Shown here one piece after another: positions 9,018 through 22,242 of a stretch of DNA of 53,427 nucleotides (the stretch's first letter is position 1; every line of letters starts with the position of its first letter). The position numbers were made by a program, and so were the translations under genes. The stretch spans positions 1-53,427 of the forward strand of contig JAFRPB010000134.1 of the NCBI GenBank assembly GCA_017429345.1, read 5' to 3'. The notes beneath the pieces are model-generated. The model had not been told where the DNA came from, did not search any database, and saw only the letters and a list, made by a program, of their open reading frames with translations. This DNA comes from Clostridia bacterium (lineage in GTDB: Bacteria; Bacillota; Clostridia; Oscillospirales; Acutalibacteraceae).

Positions 9018-9216
9018 CGGAAACACCCGGATCGACAGGATCGCTTGCGAGGGGACGAAAAAAGAGGAACGGGACGTCCGAATGGGAGAGACAGGTTTTT
9101 TTTCGACTCGGATGACGATATAAAGCGGTTCAAATAGCATCTCGGAGGTCTGCGGCGAATCGTCTTTAAACAGGACGCCCGGGACCGGAGCGTCGGGGGA
9201 TGAGATTATCAGTAGA

Positions 9217-11058
9217 ATGAAAAGCTTGAAAAAGCATATTTCCCGAACGGATATCGGCGCGGCGATCGTATTTTGCATCGTCGCGCTGGTTTTGGTGCTC
9301 TCCGCCCTGTTTTCTCATGTGATCGACGACGAGGCGTTTTATTACACGATCCCGCAACGGCTGCTGCAGGGGGACCGGCTGCTTGTAGATGAATGGCATC
9401 CGACGCAGCTTGCCGCGCTGTTTCAGCTCTTGCCGTATTCCGTGTTTAAGTCTCTTGCACACGGTACGGACGGGATCATTCTGTCGATGCGTCTCATGTA
9501 TGTGTGTATTATCCTTATACTTTATTGGTATATGTATCTGAAGCTGCGGGAATACGGGATCTGGGGGAGTATCGCGTCTGCGATGTTCTGCGCGGATTCT
9601 TATCTCGGTCTGCTGGCAATAAACTACTATAATCTTTTCTCTGTTTTTCTTTCAATACTCGGCATGATGGTTTTTATGAGCAGGAAAAAGCCTTCGCGCT
9701 TTAAATTATTCGCTGCAGGCGTCATTCTTTCCTGCGCCGTTTTGTGCGCTCCCGCATTTGCCGTTTTCTATTTTCTGTTCAGCGTTCTGGTCTTTGCGCA
9801 GCTGCTCATGCGGCGAAAAGGCAAAACTCTTTTCAAAGATCATTTTTCCCTTCTCAACGGAAAGGCGTGGACATATCTCACGGTCGGGGTCGTTTTGAGC
9901 GCGACCGTTTTTTTACTCTATCTGTTGGCATTCAGCGACGTGAAGAGCATTCTCTTTGACGTCGGTTTTCTCCGTGGCAGCAGTTCGCATTCTATGACGA
10001 TCTTCGGCAATTCGTTGAATTATAATAAATTTAAAAATTATATTGTTGAAAACAGTTTCATTCTGTTGATCTGCGCATTGATAATGATATCTGCGGTCGT
10101 GTATTGTTGTTTGCGGAAACATTTTCGCTCCTCTCGGGTTCGCAGAGGAGTGAGAGCATTTCTTCTTATTGCCGTATTTGCGGTTTTTTCAGTTTTTTTA
10201 TTTGTGAATCTCAACAGAATGTTTGATACGGAAGGATTCGGAAATAATACAATAATAAGCGTTTTAAGCTTCGTCGTCTTTTTACTCTGTGACAGGAAAG
10301 ATCGCAGAATGCTTGCTTTCTTTTGCTTATCGCTGGCATGTTCGTTTTCAATGGATTTCCTTTCAAACGTAACGATTCTTTTCGGCAGCCGATTGGCATA
10401 TATCCCTGCGTTCTGCTGCATAGGGACCGTGCTTCGGGAACTTCGGCAAATTCCGGACGATCAAAAGGATGATCTCTCGTCCGCGGATAATGGATTGAAC
10501 CGCTTTTTTGTGAGACTGGGATATGTTTTTTCGGCGGCATTTATTGCGGCACTGTCTTTATGGATAATTCTGTGGTCGAATTATTTGCTGTTCGACGCCG
10601 GCAATTCACCGACATCGATGACAATGATCGAACGCGGTCCGTATGCAGGGCTGATCCGAAAACAGAATTATTGCGACGATTATTTTAGCTCATTGGATGA
10701 GCTGGACTGCATTGCTCAGACGGGCGACGGACCGGTATATATCAGTGCTATGCTGCCCTTCGGTTATCTGTATATGGATCGTCCGATCGGGATCTGCACG
10801 ACATATTATGAATCGGAGGACGAGCTGTTACGCGCGATGGAATATTGGGAAATGTATCCCGAAAAGCGTCCTTCGGTAATATACATCCCGAAGTATTCTT
10901 TTGATAAGGACGGTTTTATCGCCAGAAATGACCAAGCAAAGAACGATCTGGAGAAGCTGAATGATCTTTGTGTTTCTTCGTATGAGGAGACGGATACCGG
11001 TATTGTATTAAGCGCCGTTCAATGGCTTCCTTCTTTTAATGCGGAAAAATCGGGATAA
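9217..11058 (+). CDS. Multi-pass membrane protein, GT39/ArnT-like (C-type) glycosyltransferase candidate
   Basis: 613 aa with about ten to twelve hydrophobic segments and a C-terminal extracytoplasmic domain (about 450-613). HVIDDEAFYYTIPQRLLQGDRL in the first loop resembles the acidic loop 1 of C-type glycosyltransferases, which take sugar from a polyprenyl-phosphate donor. That family assignment is tentative. Base use is clearly A+T-richer than in neighbouring genes (frequent TTT, ATA, TTA codons), which suggests horizontal acquisition. The Shine-Dalgarno is weak (GGGGGATGAG about 16 bp upstream). It is monocistronic between rhaD and rpoB. Confidence 0.6.
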   Translation: MKSLKKHISRTDIGAAIVFCIVALVLVLSALFSHVIDDEAFYYTIPQRLLQGDRLLVDEWHPTQLAALFQLLPYSVFKSLAHGTDGIILSMRLMYVCIILILYWYMYLKLREYGIWGSIASAMFCADSYLGLLAINYYNLFSVFLSILGMMVFMSRKKPSRFKLFAAGVILSCAVLCAPAFAVFYFLFSVLVFAQLLMRRKGKTLFKDHFSLLNGKAWTYLTVGVVLSATVFLLYLLAFSDVKSILFDVGFLRGSSSHSMTIFGNSLNYNKFKNYIVENSFILLICALIMISAVVYCCLRKHFRSSRVRRGVRAFLLIAVFAVFSVFLFVNLNRMFDTEGFGNNTIISVLSFVVFLLCDRKDRRMLAFFCLSLACSFSMDFLSNVTILFGSRLAYIPAFCCIGTVLRELRQIPDDQKDDLSSADNGLNRFFVRLGYVFSAAFIAALSLWIILWSNYLLFDAGNSPTSMTMIERGPYAGLIRKQNYCDDYFSSLDELDCIAQTGDGPVYISAMLPFGYLYMDRPIGICTTYYESEDELLRAMEYWEMYPEKRPSVIYIPKYSFDKDGFIARNDQAKNDLEKLNDLCVSSYEETDTGIVLSAVQWLPSFNAEKSG

Positions 11059-11068
11059 CGGCCGGTTT

Positions 11069-11094
11069 TTATAAACGCCCGGCGCCGTTTATAA
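11069..11094 (+). terminator. Possible terminator hairpin
   Basis: TTATAAACG pairs with CGTTTATAA around an 8-nt G+C-rich loop. Only a weak T-run follows (AACTTTTC), so termination efficiency is uncertain. Confidence 0.4.
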
Positions 11095-11134
11095 GAAACT
11101 TTTCAAACCCTCTTGACAAAATCAAAAATAATCC

Positions 11135-11163
11135 TTGACATGCTGTCGGCACGTTGGTATAAT
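11135..11163 (+). promoter_or_regulatory. Consensus promoter of the rpoBC operon
   Basis: TTGACA (11135-11140), 17 bp, TATAAT (11158-11163). A second TTGACA at 11113 has no -10 at proper distance. A leader of about 105 nt precedes rpoB. rplJ-rplL are not upstream, so rpoBC is driven by its own promoter here. Confidence 0.85.
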
Positions 11164-11274
11164 GAGTATCCTATTATTATGGATATTGTCGCTTACCGTG
11201 CTTACGGCGTGTCGTTTTTATTTGCGGGAAACGGCTTTTGCGGCGGAGAGCGGCGGTATCCGGGATCGGAGTGA

Positions 11275-15018
<3,744 letters not shown>

Positions 15019-15088
15019 GTCTGTGACTGTCAAAGCTTTTTGATAATAAACAGAAGCAACCCGACTCCGAAAGAAAGAAGGAAAAGTC

Positions 15089-18000
15089 TTGCTTAACGAG
15101 AATAATTACAACGAACTGCATTTTGATTCGATCAAAATTGCCCTTGCCTCGCCTGATACGATCAGAAGCTGGTCCTACGGCGAGGTCAAGAAGCCCGAGA
15201 CAATAAACTACAGAACTCTGAAGCCCGAGCGCGACGGTCTTTTCTGCGAGCGCATTTTCGGGCCCACGAAGGACTGGGAATGCCATTGCGGCAAATTCAA
15301 GCGCGTCCGTTATAAAGGCCGCGTCTGCGACCGCTGCGGCGTCAAGGTCACCCGCGCGAAGGTCCGCCGCGAGCGTATGGGCCATATTGAGCTCGCGGCC
15401 CCCGTATCGCACATCTGGTATTTCAAGGGGATCCCCTCGCGGATCGGTCTTGTGCTGGATCTTTCCCCGAAGGATCTTGAAAAGGTTCTGTATTTCGCGA
15501 AGTATATCGTGATCGATCCCGGCGACACGCCGCTTGAGAAGTATCAGATCCTCAGCGACAACGAGTATTATGAGGCCGTCGAAAAATACGGCGACGATTT
15601 CAGAGCGGGCATGGGCGCGGAGTCCGTCAAGGAACTGCTCGAGGAGATCGACGTCGACACGCTCTGCGACGAGCTGAAAGAGGAGTTTGAGGAGACCACC
15701 GGCCAGAAAAAAGCGCGTCTTCTCAAGCGTCTGGAGGTTCTGGAGGCGTTCAAGTTTTCCGGCAACCGTCCCGAATGGATGATCCTCGACGTGATCCCCG
15801 TGATCCCGCCGGATATCCGACCGATGGTCCAGCTCGAGGGCGGCAGATTCGCCGCTTCGGATCTCAATGAGCTGTATCGCCGCGTCATCAACAGAAACAA
15901 CCGTCTGAGGAAGCTTCTTGAGCTCGGCGCGCCGGAGATCATTATCCGCAACGAAAAGAGAATGCTGCAGGAGGCGGTCGACGCGCTGATCGACAACGGC
16001 AGACGCGGCAGACCCGTCACCGGCTCCAATTCCCGTCCCCTCAAGTCCCTGTCCGATATGCTCAAGGGCAAACAGGGCCGTTTCCGTCAGAACCTTCTGG
16101 GCAAGCGCGTGGACTACTCCGGCCGTTCGGTCATCGTGGTCGGTCCCGAGCTGAAGATCTATCAGTGCGGTCTGCCCAAGGAGATGGCGCTTGAGCTGTT
16201 CAAGCCCTTCGTCATGAGCCGTCTTGTTCAGCTCGGCAAATCCAACAATATCAAGAGCGCGAGAAAAATGGTCGACAAGGCCGGTACCGACGTGTGGGAC
16301 GCGCTCGAGGTGGTCATCAAGGACCATCCCGTGCTGCTCAACCGCGCGCCGACGCTGCACCGTCTGGGCATCCAGGCGTTCGAGCCCGTGCTTGTCGAGG
16401 GCCGCGCGATCAAGCTGCACCCGCTGGCGTGCACCGCCTTCAACGCGGACTTCGACGGCGACCAGATGGCGGTCCACGTCCCGATCTCCGCGGAGGCGCA
16501 GGCGGAAGCCCGTTTCCTGATGCTCGCGTCGAATAACCTGCTCAAACCCGCCGACGGTAAACCCGTTACGGTTCCCACGCAGGATATGATCCTCGGTTCC
16601 TATTATCTGACGCTTGTGCGTGAAGACGCGCAGGGCTCCTGCAAGCTGCCCGGCAACGAGCTCAAGGCTTATTGCAGCGTCGACGAGGCGATGATGGCTT
16701 ACGACGAGGGCGAGCTGGATCTGCACGCGCCGATCCGCGTCAGAATGAGCAAAGCCGGCGCCGACGGCGCGGTCTGCTGCCGCACGATCGAGACCACGCT
16801 GGGCAGGATCATTTTCAACAATCCGATCCCGCAGGATCTCGGCTTCGTTGACAGAAGCGATCCCGAGAACGAGTTCAAGCTTGAGATCGAGTTCCTTGTC
16901 AACAAAAAGATGCTCGGCAAGATCATCGATAAGTGCATCAAGGTGCACGGCATCCACACCACGTCCATCGTGCTTGACGCGATCAAGGCGCAGGGTTATA
17001 AATACTCCACCGTCAGCGGTCTGACCGTCGCCGTGGGCGACGCGACGATCCCGGCGGAAAAGAAGGATTTCATCGCCGAGGCGGAAAAGAAGATCGATAA
17101 GATCACCGCCGGCTACCGCAGAGGTCTTTACAGCGACAAGGATCGCTCCAAGCACTCGGTCGACGTATGGAACGAATGCACAAAGAAAGTTTCCGCAGCC
17201 CTGGCCGCGAACCTCGATAAGGATAACCCGCTGTTCATGATGGCGGATTCCGGCGCCCGCGGCAGTACCTCGAACATGAACCAGCTCGCCGGTATGCGCG
17301 GACTGATCTCCAACACCTCCGGTAAGGTCATCGAGATCCCGATCCGTTCCAATTACCGTGAGGGCCTGAACGTTCTCGAATACTTCATTTCTTCCCGCGG
17401 CGCGCGGAAAGGTCTTGCCGATACCGCGCTTCGTACCGCCGACTCGGGTTACCTGACCAGACGTCTTGTCGACGTCGCGCAGCAGGTCATCGTCCGCGAT
17501 GAGGACTGCGGCTGCAAACACGGCCTTGAAGTCAGCGACATCACCGGCGACGACGACGACGGCGTCATCGAGCCGCTGAGCGAAAGACTGGTCGGCAGAT
17601 TCCTGCTTGACCCGCTGTATAACGACGCAGGCGAGCTTGTGATGGATAACGAGCACATGCTCAACGACGACGACGCTGAAAAGATCGTGAAGGCGGGCTT
17701 CACCAAAGTCGTGATCCGTTCGCCTCTGACCTGCGAATCCTCGCACGGCGTCTGCATCAAGTGCTACGGCTCCAACCTTGCGACCAATCATGCCGTCACC
17801 GTCGGCGAGGCGGTCGGTATTTTCGCCGCGCAGTCCATCGGCGAGCCCGGTACGCAGCTGACGATGCGTACCTTCCATACCGGCGGCGTGACGCAGGCGT
17901 CCGATATCACGCAGGGTCTTCCCCGCGTTGAGGAGCTGTTCGAGGGCAGAAAGCCCAAGAGCCTTGCGATGATCAGCCGTATCGACGGCGTCGTTTCTTT

Positions 18001-18679
18001 CGAGACGATCAAGAAGAGCAATCACGTCGTCGTCACCAATCAGGAGGAGCAGGAGAAATACCTGATCCCCTACGGTTATCGCATCTGCGTCGTGGAAGGG
18101 CAGGAGATCAAGAAGGGCGACTGCATCACAGAAGGTTCGCTGAACCCGCACGACGTTCTTGAGGTCCTCGGCATCGACGCCGTTCAGAATTACCTGATTC
18201 GCGAGGTGCAGCGCGTTTACCGCGTACAGGGCGTTGATATCAACGATAAGCATATCGAGATCATCGTCCGCCAGATGCTCAAGAAGGTCAAGGTGCTCGA
18301 CGCCGGTTCGACGGATCTGTTTGTCGGCGCCGTGGTCGACCGTTCCGACGTGAAGGACGCCGAGACCAAAGCCCGCGCGAAGTGCGAGGAGACCGGCGAG
18401 GAATTCGTTCCCGCGGAGCTCGAGCACATCCTGCTGGGTATCACGAAGGCATCCCTCGCGACGGAATCCTTCCTGTCCGCCGCTTCCTTCCAGGAGACTA
18501 CGAGAGTTCTTACCGACGCCGCGATCAAGGGCAAGGTCGATAAGCTCCTCGGTCTGAAGGAGAGCGTCATCATCGGTAAGCTTCTTCCCTCCGGTACCGG
18601 CATGAAGAGGTATTCCGATGTGGATCTGATCCCCACGGACATTTCAACGCTCGGCGACTTCGCGAATTTCGACGATTAA
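15089..18679 (+). CDS. rpoC: RNA polymerase beta-prime subunit
   Basis: 1196 aa. It starts at TTG 15089 with AGAAGGAA about 7 bp upstream; no ATG fits. The zinc-binding site [20 protein letters not shown] is near residue 50. The catalytic magnesium loop [14 protein letters not shown] holds the three aspartates. The second zinc cluster combines DCGCKHG with [13 protein letters not shown]. The trigger-loop/bridge-helix region [17 protein letters not shown] is intact. It lacks the long insert found in E. coli. It is cotranscribed with rpoB and ended by the hairpin at 18727. Confidence 0.97.
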   Translation: MLNENNYNELHFDSIKIALASPDTIRSWSYGEVKKPETINYRTLKPERDGLFCERIFGPTKDWECHCGKFKRVRYKGRVCDRCGVKVTRAKVRRERMGHIELAAPVSHIWYFKGIPSRIGLVLDLSPKDLEKVLYFAKYIVIDPGDTPLEKYQILSDNEYYEAVEKYGDDFRAGMGAESVKELLEEIDVDTLCDELKEEFEETTGQKKARLLKRLEVLEAFKFSGNRPEWMILDVIPVIPPDIRPMVQLEGGRFAASDLNELYRRVINRNNRLRKLLELGAPEIIIRNEKRMLQEAVDALIDNGRRGRPVTGSNSRPLKSLSDMLKGKQGRFRQNLLGKRVDYSGRSVIVVGPELKIYQCGLPKEMALELFKPFVMSRLVQLGKSNNIKSARKMVDKAGTDVWDALEVVIKDHPVLLNRAPTLHRLGIQAFEPVLVEGRAIKLHPLACTAFNADFDGDQMAVHVPISAEAQAEARFLMLASNNLLKPADGKPVTVPTQDMILGSYYLTLVREDAQGSCKLPGNELKAYCSVDEAMMAYDEGELDLHAPIRVRMSKAGADGAVCCRTIETTLGRIIFNNPIPQDLGFVDRSDPENEFKLEIEFLVNKKMLGKIIDKCIKVHGIHTTSIVLDAIKAQGYKYSTVSGLTVAVGDATIPAEKKDFIAEAEKKIDKITAGYRRGLYSDKDRSKHSVDVWNECTKKVSAALAANLDKDNPLFMMADSGARGSTSNMNQLAGMRGLISNTSGKVIEIPIRSNYREGLNVLEYFISSRGARKGLADTALRTADSGYLTRRLVDVAQQVIVRDEDCGCKHGLEVSDITGDDDDGVIEPLSERLVGRFLLDPLYNDAGELVMDNEHMLNDDDAEKIVKAGFTKVVIRSPLTCESSHGVCIKCYGSNLATNHAVTVGEAVGIFAAQSIGEPGTQLTMRTFHTGGVTQASDITQGLPRVEELFEGRKPKSLAMISRIDGVVSFETIKKSNHVVVTNQEEQEKYLIPYGYRICVVEGQEIKKGDCITEGSLNPHDVLEVLGIDAVQNYLIREVQRVYRVQGVDINDKHIEIIVRQMLKKVKVLDAGSTDLFVGAVVDRSDVKDAETKARAKCEETGEEFVPAELEHILLGITKASLATESFLSAASFQETTRVLTDAAIKGKVDKLLGLKESVIIGKLLPSGTGMKRYSDVDLIPTDISTLGDFANFDD

Positions 18680-18726
18680 GACCGCCGCGCGGGAACTGTA
18701 TATAAAATAAATAAATATCCCGTCAG

Positions 18727-18768
18727 GAGCTGAAATATTTTCCGTTTCAGCTCTTGACTTTTTTTTTT
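18727..18768 (+). terminator. Intrinsic terminator of rpoBC
   Basis: GAGCTGAAA (18727-18735) pairs with TTTCAGCTC (18745-18753), followed after TTGAC by a run of ten T. Confidence 0.85.
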
Positions 18769-18782
18769 CGTTATGTTAATAT
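18754..18782 (+). promoter_or_regulatory. Promoter of rplU-prp-rpmA, embedded in the rpoC terminator tail
   Basis: TTGACT (18754-18759) directly abuts the terminator stem. TAATAT (18777-18782) follows after 17 bp with an extended TG. Confidence 0.65.
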
Positions 18783-18787
18783 ATCTG

Positions 18788-18850
18788 TTGCCGCATGTCC
18801 GGGGTGGCATTATGCCCGAAAGCGGGAAACCGCACCCACCGACAGCGAGT
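18788..18850 (+). promoter_or_regulatory. Candidate ribosomal-protein L21 leader
   Basis: The transcript between promoter and rplU can fold: CCCG-AAAG-CGGG forms a small hairpin inside an outer G-rich/C-rich pairing (GGGGTG with CACCC, GTC with GAC). Firmicutes rplU operons often have such autoregulatory L21 leaders. I have not matched it to a covariance model. Confidence 0.4.
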
Positions 18851-18876
18851 CTTAAATAAAGAAGGTATTTCCAGAA

Positions 18877-19188
18877 ATGTACGCAATTATCGAAACCGGC
18901 GGAAAACAGTACAAGGTTCAGTCCGGCGATGAGATCTTCATCGAGAAGCTCGACGCCGAGGCGGACTCCGAGATCGTTTTTGACAAGGTTCTCGCCGTAG
19001 CGGGCGACGACGGCATCAAGGCCGGCGCTCCCTACATCGACGGCGCGAAGGTCGCCGCGAAGGTCATCAAGAACGGCAAGGCGAAGAAGATCACCGTCTT
19101 CACCTACAAGCCCAAGAAGAACGAAAAGAGAAAGCTCGGTCACAGACAGCCTTATACGAAGGTTGCTATCGGCGAGATCACCGCGTAA
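18877..19188 (+). CDS. rplU: 50S ribosomal protein L21
   Basis: 103 aa, the standard length. [15 protein letters not shown] at the N-terminus and [17 protein letters not shown] near the C-terminus are L21 signatures; it binds 23S rRNA in the large subunit. First gene of the rplU-prp-rpmA operon; its TAA shares one base with the prp ATG. Confidence 0.97.
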   Translation: MYAIIETGGKQYKVQSGDEIFIEKLDAEADSEIVFDKVLAVAGDDGIKAGAPYIDGAKVAAKVIKNGKAKKITVFTYKPKKNEKRKLGHRQPYTKVAIGEITA

Positions 19189-19547
19189 TGACGCGCGCGC
19201 TTTTTGCCGTTGATGACGACGGCAATTATACCTCTTTCGCGGTATTCGGCCATGCGGACGACGGCGCGGTGAAGGGAACGGATCTCTTCTGCGCGTGGAT
19301 CTCCTCCGCGGTTTATCTTACGGTCAATACCGTGTCGGACGTGTTCGGCTGCAGAGACAATCTGGAGTTTTCGGCGAAAGACGGGAATTTCCTGTTTCGG
19401 CTGCGCCGGGGCTGTCCGCAGGAGGCATATCGGCTGCTGCAGGGTCTTTCGATGCATATGAGATCGATCCAGAAGCAGTATCCCGACAAATTACAGGTCA
19501 GATCCATTAAAACATCAACTATTTCGGAGGTGCGCAAGCATGCTTAA
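19188..19547 (+). CDS. prp: Ribosomal-processing cysteine protease Prp
   Basis: 119 aa. The catalytic dyad is His22 in FGHAD and Cys35 in DLFCAWISS, spaced as in Prp. The enzyme removes the N-terminal extension of L27, which is essential in Firmicutes that carry the extension. It sits between rplU and rpmA, overlapping rplU by 1 bp and rpmA by 8 bp, as in other Firmicutes. The alanines common after the catalytic Cys are partly replaced (CAWISS), a mild variation. Confidence 0.92.
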   Translation: MTRALFAVDDDGNYTSFAVFGHADDGAVKGTDLFCAWISSAVYLTVNTVSDVFGCRDNLEFSAKDGNFLFRLRRGCPQEAYRLLQGLSMHMRSIQKQYPDKLQVRSIKTSTISEVRKHA

Positions 19548-19824
19548 GTTTAACGGTCAGTTATTCGCTCATAAAAAAGGTATGGGTTCCACCAAGAACG
19601 GCAGAGATTCCGAATCCAAGAGACTCGGCGCCAAGAGAGCCGACGGTCAGCTCGTGAACGCGGGTACGATCCTCGTCCGTCAGCGCGGCACGAAGATCCA
19701 TCCCGGCACGAACGTCGGCAAGGGCTCTGACGATACGCTCTTCGCGAAGGTAACCGGTACGGTGCGTTTTGAGCGTCTTGACAAAAAACGCAAGAAAGTC
19801 AGCGTTTACGAAGTCGAGGCGTAA
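19540..19824 (+). CDS. rpmA: 50S ribosomal protein L27 with Prp-cleaved N-terminal extension
   Basis: 94 aa. Starts at ATG 19540, 9 bp after GGAGG and inside the end of prp. The N-terminus [17 protein letters not shown] has the Firmicutes extension, with likely cleavage between Phe9 and Ala10, exposing AHKKG, the segment that reaches the peptidyl-transferase centre. The rest is ordinary L27. obgE does not follow as it often does; a terminator does. Confidence 0.96.
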   Translation: MLKFNGQLFAHKKGMGSTKNGRDSESKRLGAKRADGQLVNAGTILVRQRGTKIHPGTNVGKGSDDTLFAKVTGTVRFERLDKKRKKVSVYEVEA

Positions 19825-19840
19825 GATCCTTCAAAAAACG

Positions 19841-19867
19841 GAGTCTTTTCATAAGGCTCCTTTTTTT
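19841..19867 (+). terminator. Intrinsic terminator after rpmA
   Basis: GGAG(T)C pairs with G(G)CTCC around an A+T-rich loop, followed by seven T. Confidence 0.75.
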
Positions 19868-19910
19868 GTCGGCAGAACGCATAATTTGCCGCAATTCGGA
19901 GAAAATGGGG

Positions 19911-19940
19911 TTGACCGGCAGTTTGATCTTGTGATATGAT
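19911..19940 (+). promoter_or_regulatory. Promoter of the envelope acylation cluster
   Basis: TTGACC (19911-19916), an 18-bp spacer and TATGAT (19935-19940) with an extended TGA. Confidence 0.65.
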
Positions 19941-20001
19941 ATTTTTATCTGTTTATGATTTTCGAGGATGAGCATATCCATCGGCTCCGGGAGATGAAAA
20001 G

Positions 20002-21387
20002 ATGAAAAGAAAGAGTATTCTGAGCGCGGCGGCGGTCTTTTGCCTGTCATTGATGATATACGCCGTCCTCTGCCTTCCGGTTACGGCCGGTACTGCGGAT
20101 AAGAATTACACCGTCGATACCGAAAAAACCGTCGGCGTCATTCTTGACGGCGCGGCCCGGACGCTGTATGAAAAAAAGATGCTCTGCGATATAAACGGCG
20201 ACGGAAAGTTCAATTCCTCCGACGCGGCTCTGATCCTGCGTATCGCGGCGAAACGGGAACAGCCGCCGGAAAACGTCGCGCCCTATGATCTCGATGAGGA
20301 CGGCAGCCTGAAGTCGGCCGACGCGCGGCTGGCGCTGCGTTACAGCGCGCGGCTGGATAAATACTACTGCTTCGAAGACGAAAGCGTTCCCGTCGGAATG
20401 CTGCCGTCGGCGGACAAGGCGGGGTTTTATTATTTCTCTCCCGCCGGCGTGCGGGCGTCCGGTCTGAAAACGATCGACGGCGCTCTGTATAGCTTTGACG
20501 ATTCCACCGGGCTTGCCTGCGTCGGTTTCCGGACCGTAAACGGCGCGCCCTATCATTTCGAAGCGGACGGGAAAGGCTCGACCGGCGAATACCGTTCGGA
20601 AACGGAAGAAAAAACGCTTCGCTTCGAAAACGGCGCGGCGGTGAACGGATTCCGGACAGCCGACGGAAAGAGCTATTATTACGTTGACGGAGAAAAAATG
20701 ACCGACTGGCAGCAAGTCGGCGGCAAATGGTATTATTTCGGCGCGGACGGCGCGATGACGCTCGGGAAAATAACGCTCGGCGGGCTGATCTACGATTTCG
20801 GTACCGACGGCGTATCAAAGACCGGCAGAACGGGCAAGGCTCCGCGCGTCGCGGTGATCGGCGACTCGATCGTCGCGTCGCTTGCGATCTATCTTTCCGA
20901 TACGTCCGTTGATTTTTACGGCAAGGTCAGTCTGCACGCGAACACGATCTTCAATAAAAAGATCTCCGGCTCCTCCCGTTATATCATCGATGAGATCAAA
21001 GACCGGGGATATGATAAGGTCATTGTTTTGCTCGGCGTGAACGATCTTACCTACGCGGACGGCGCGTGGGGGGAGATGTACCGCAAGGTGATCCGCGGTG
21101 TGAAGGAGCGCGCTCCCGACGCGGAGGTGATCGCGCACGGGATCACGCCGGTCAACGACGCGCGCGCCCGTTCGCACGGCTACGGCGACACGACGATGGC
21201 GCGCGTCAGAAACAAGAATTCCGTGATCGCGAACATTGCCTCGCAGGAGGGCGTGCGGTATATCGACGCTTCTTCCGTGATGACGGATCGGAGCGGACAG
21301 CTTCCGTATGAGGCCGCGAGCGACGGGATCCATTTCGGGTCGAAGTATTGCCGCATCTGGCTTGACTGGCTCAAACAGACCATATGA
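20002..21387 (+). CDS. Secreted dockerin / wall-binding-repeat / SGNH-hydrolase protein
   Basis: 461 aa from ATG 20002 (GGGAG 8 bp upstream). Residues 1-30 form a signal peptide. Residues 60-120 contain two dockerin-type calcium loops, DINGDGKFNSSD and DLDEDGSLKSAD. Residues about 135-275 are aromatic- and glycine-rich repeats (KWYYFGADGAM, KSYYYVDGEKM) of the choline/glucan-binding type. Residues 282-461 are an SGNH/GDSL esterase with Ser289 (GDS), Asn347 (GVND) and Asp441/His444 (SDGIH). It is probably a wall- or scaffold-attached deacylase or transacylase. Placed ahead of MBOAT and DHHW genes, it likely acts on O-acyl groups of an envelope polymer; that role is inferred. Confidence 0.88.
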   Translation: MKRKSILSAAAVFCLSLMIYAVLCLPVTAGTADKNYTVDTEKTVGVILDGAARTLYEKKMLCDINGDGKFNSSDAALILRIAAKREQPPENVAPYDLDEDGSLKSADARLALRYSARLDKYYCFEDESVPVGMLPSADKAGFYYFSPAGVRASGLKTIDGALYSFDDSTGLACVGFRTVNGAPYHFEADGKGSTGEYRSETEEKTLRFENGAAVNGFRTADGKSYYYVDGEKMTDWQQVGGKWYYFGADGAMTLGKITLGGLIYDFGTDGVSKTGRTGKAPRVAVIGDSIVASLAIYLSDTSVDFYGKVSLHANTIFNKKISGSSRYIIDEIKDRGYDKVIVLLGVNDLTYADGAWGEMYRKVIRGVKERAPDAEVIAHGITPVNDARARSHGYGDTTMARVRNKNSVIANIASQEGVRYIDASSVMTDRSGQLPYEAASDGIHFGSKYCRIWLDWLKQTI

Positions 21388-21444
21388 CGGCGGACCGGAT
21401 GATGAACACAATATGCAATGATTCTATCGGAAGGGGTCTTTGAA

Positions 21445-22239
21445 ATGAAAAAGAAGTATATCGCGATCCTGCTTGCGGCCGTCACGCTCTCGGCGCTGTT
21501 TACCGCCTGCGGAAAAGAAACGCCCGCCGCCGACGAAACGACGCAGCCGGGCGAGGTCACGACCGCGTTTTATTACACGACGACAAAGCCGGCGCCGACT
21601 GTTTCCGCCACGGTTGAGACGAGCGCCGTGATCACGCTGCCGACGACCGGCATGCAGACCACGCTTGCCGATACGACGGCGCCGACGACGGTCCCGTTGA
21701 CCGAAGCGCCCACGACGCTTCCGACGACGACCGGGTTGTACTCGGGCGTCCCGACGACGTACACGGGCGTTCCGACGACGACCGAAACGCCGACGACGAC
21801 CGAAGCGCCGCCGACGACTGTCGCGCCGACCGAGGCGCCCGTCTCGAAGGGACCCGCGTCCGCCGCGGAGGCTGCGTCCGCGATCGCCGCTCACTCGGAG
21901 CTGTTTGAGGAAGAGATGTCTTCCGCTTCCGCGTCCCGCGCCATGGCGCTGTTCGGCCTTGACGATTCGGACGTCGCCGAGTGCGCCTATTATGCGGCTT
22001 CCGCCGCCGTCGCGGAGGAGATCCTCGTCGTCAAACTCAGGGACGCGTCCTCCGCCGCCGCCGTCATGGACGGCATCAAAGACAGGAAAGAGATCCAGAT
22101 CGAGGATTATGCCGATTATGTCCCGGAGGAAGTGCCGAAGATCGAGAACGCCGTTACCGTAACGAGCGGCGACTACGTCGTATTCTGTGTCTCGGGCGAC
22201 AGCTCTGCAGCAGCTTCCGTGATCAACGGACTTTTCTGA
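21445..22239 (+). CDS. DUF4358-type lipoprotein with Thr/Pro-rich linker
   Basis: 264 aa from ATG 21445 (GGAAGGGG 8 bp upstream). A lipoprotein signal peptide ends in the lipobox LFTAC (Cys22). Residues about 35-140 are a low-complexity Thr/Pro/Ala linker with repeated PTTT and TEAP units. The compact C-terminal domain (about 145-264: SAAEAASAIAAHS and later GDYVVFCVSGDSSAA) looks like DUF4358, which is frequent next to MBOAT/DHHW genes in Clostridia. It should be anchored outside the membrane. Its biochemical role is unknown. It is followed after 3 bp by the MBOAT gene. Confidence 0.8.
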   Translation: MKKKYIAILLAAVTLSALFTACGKETPAADETTQPGEVTTAFYYTTTKPAPTVSATVETSAVITLPTTGMQTTLADTTAPTTVPLTEAPTTLPTTTGLYSGVPTTYTGVPTTTETPTTTEAPPTTVAPTEAPVSKGPASAAEAASAIAAHSELFEEEMSSASASRAMALFGLDDSDVAECAYYAASAAVAEEILVVKLRDASSAAAVMDGIKDRKEIQIEDYADYVPEEVPKIENAVTVTSGDYVVFCVSGDSSAAASVINGLF

Positions 22240-22242
22240 TCT

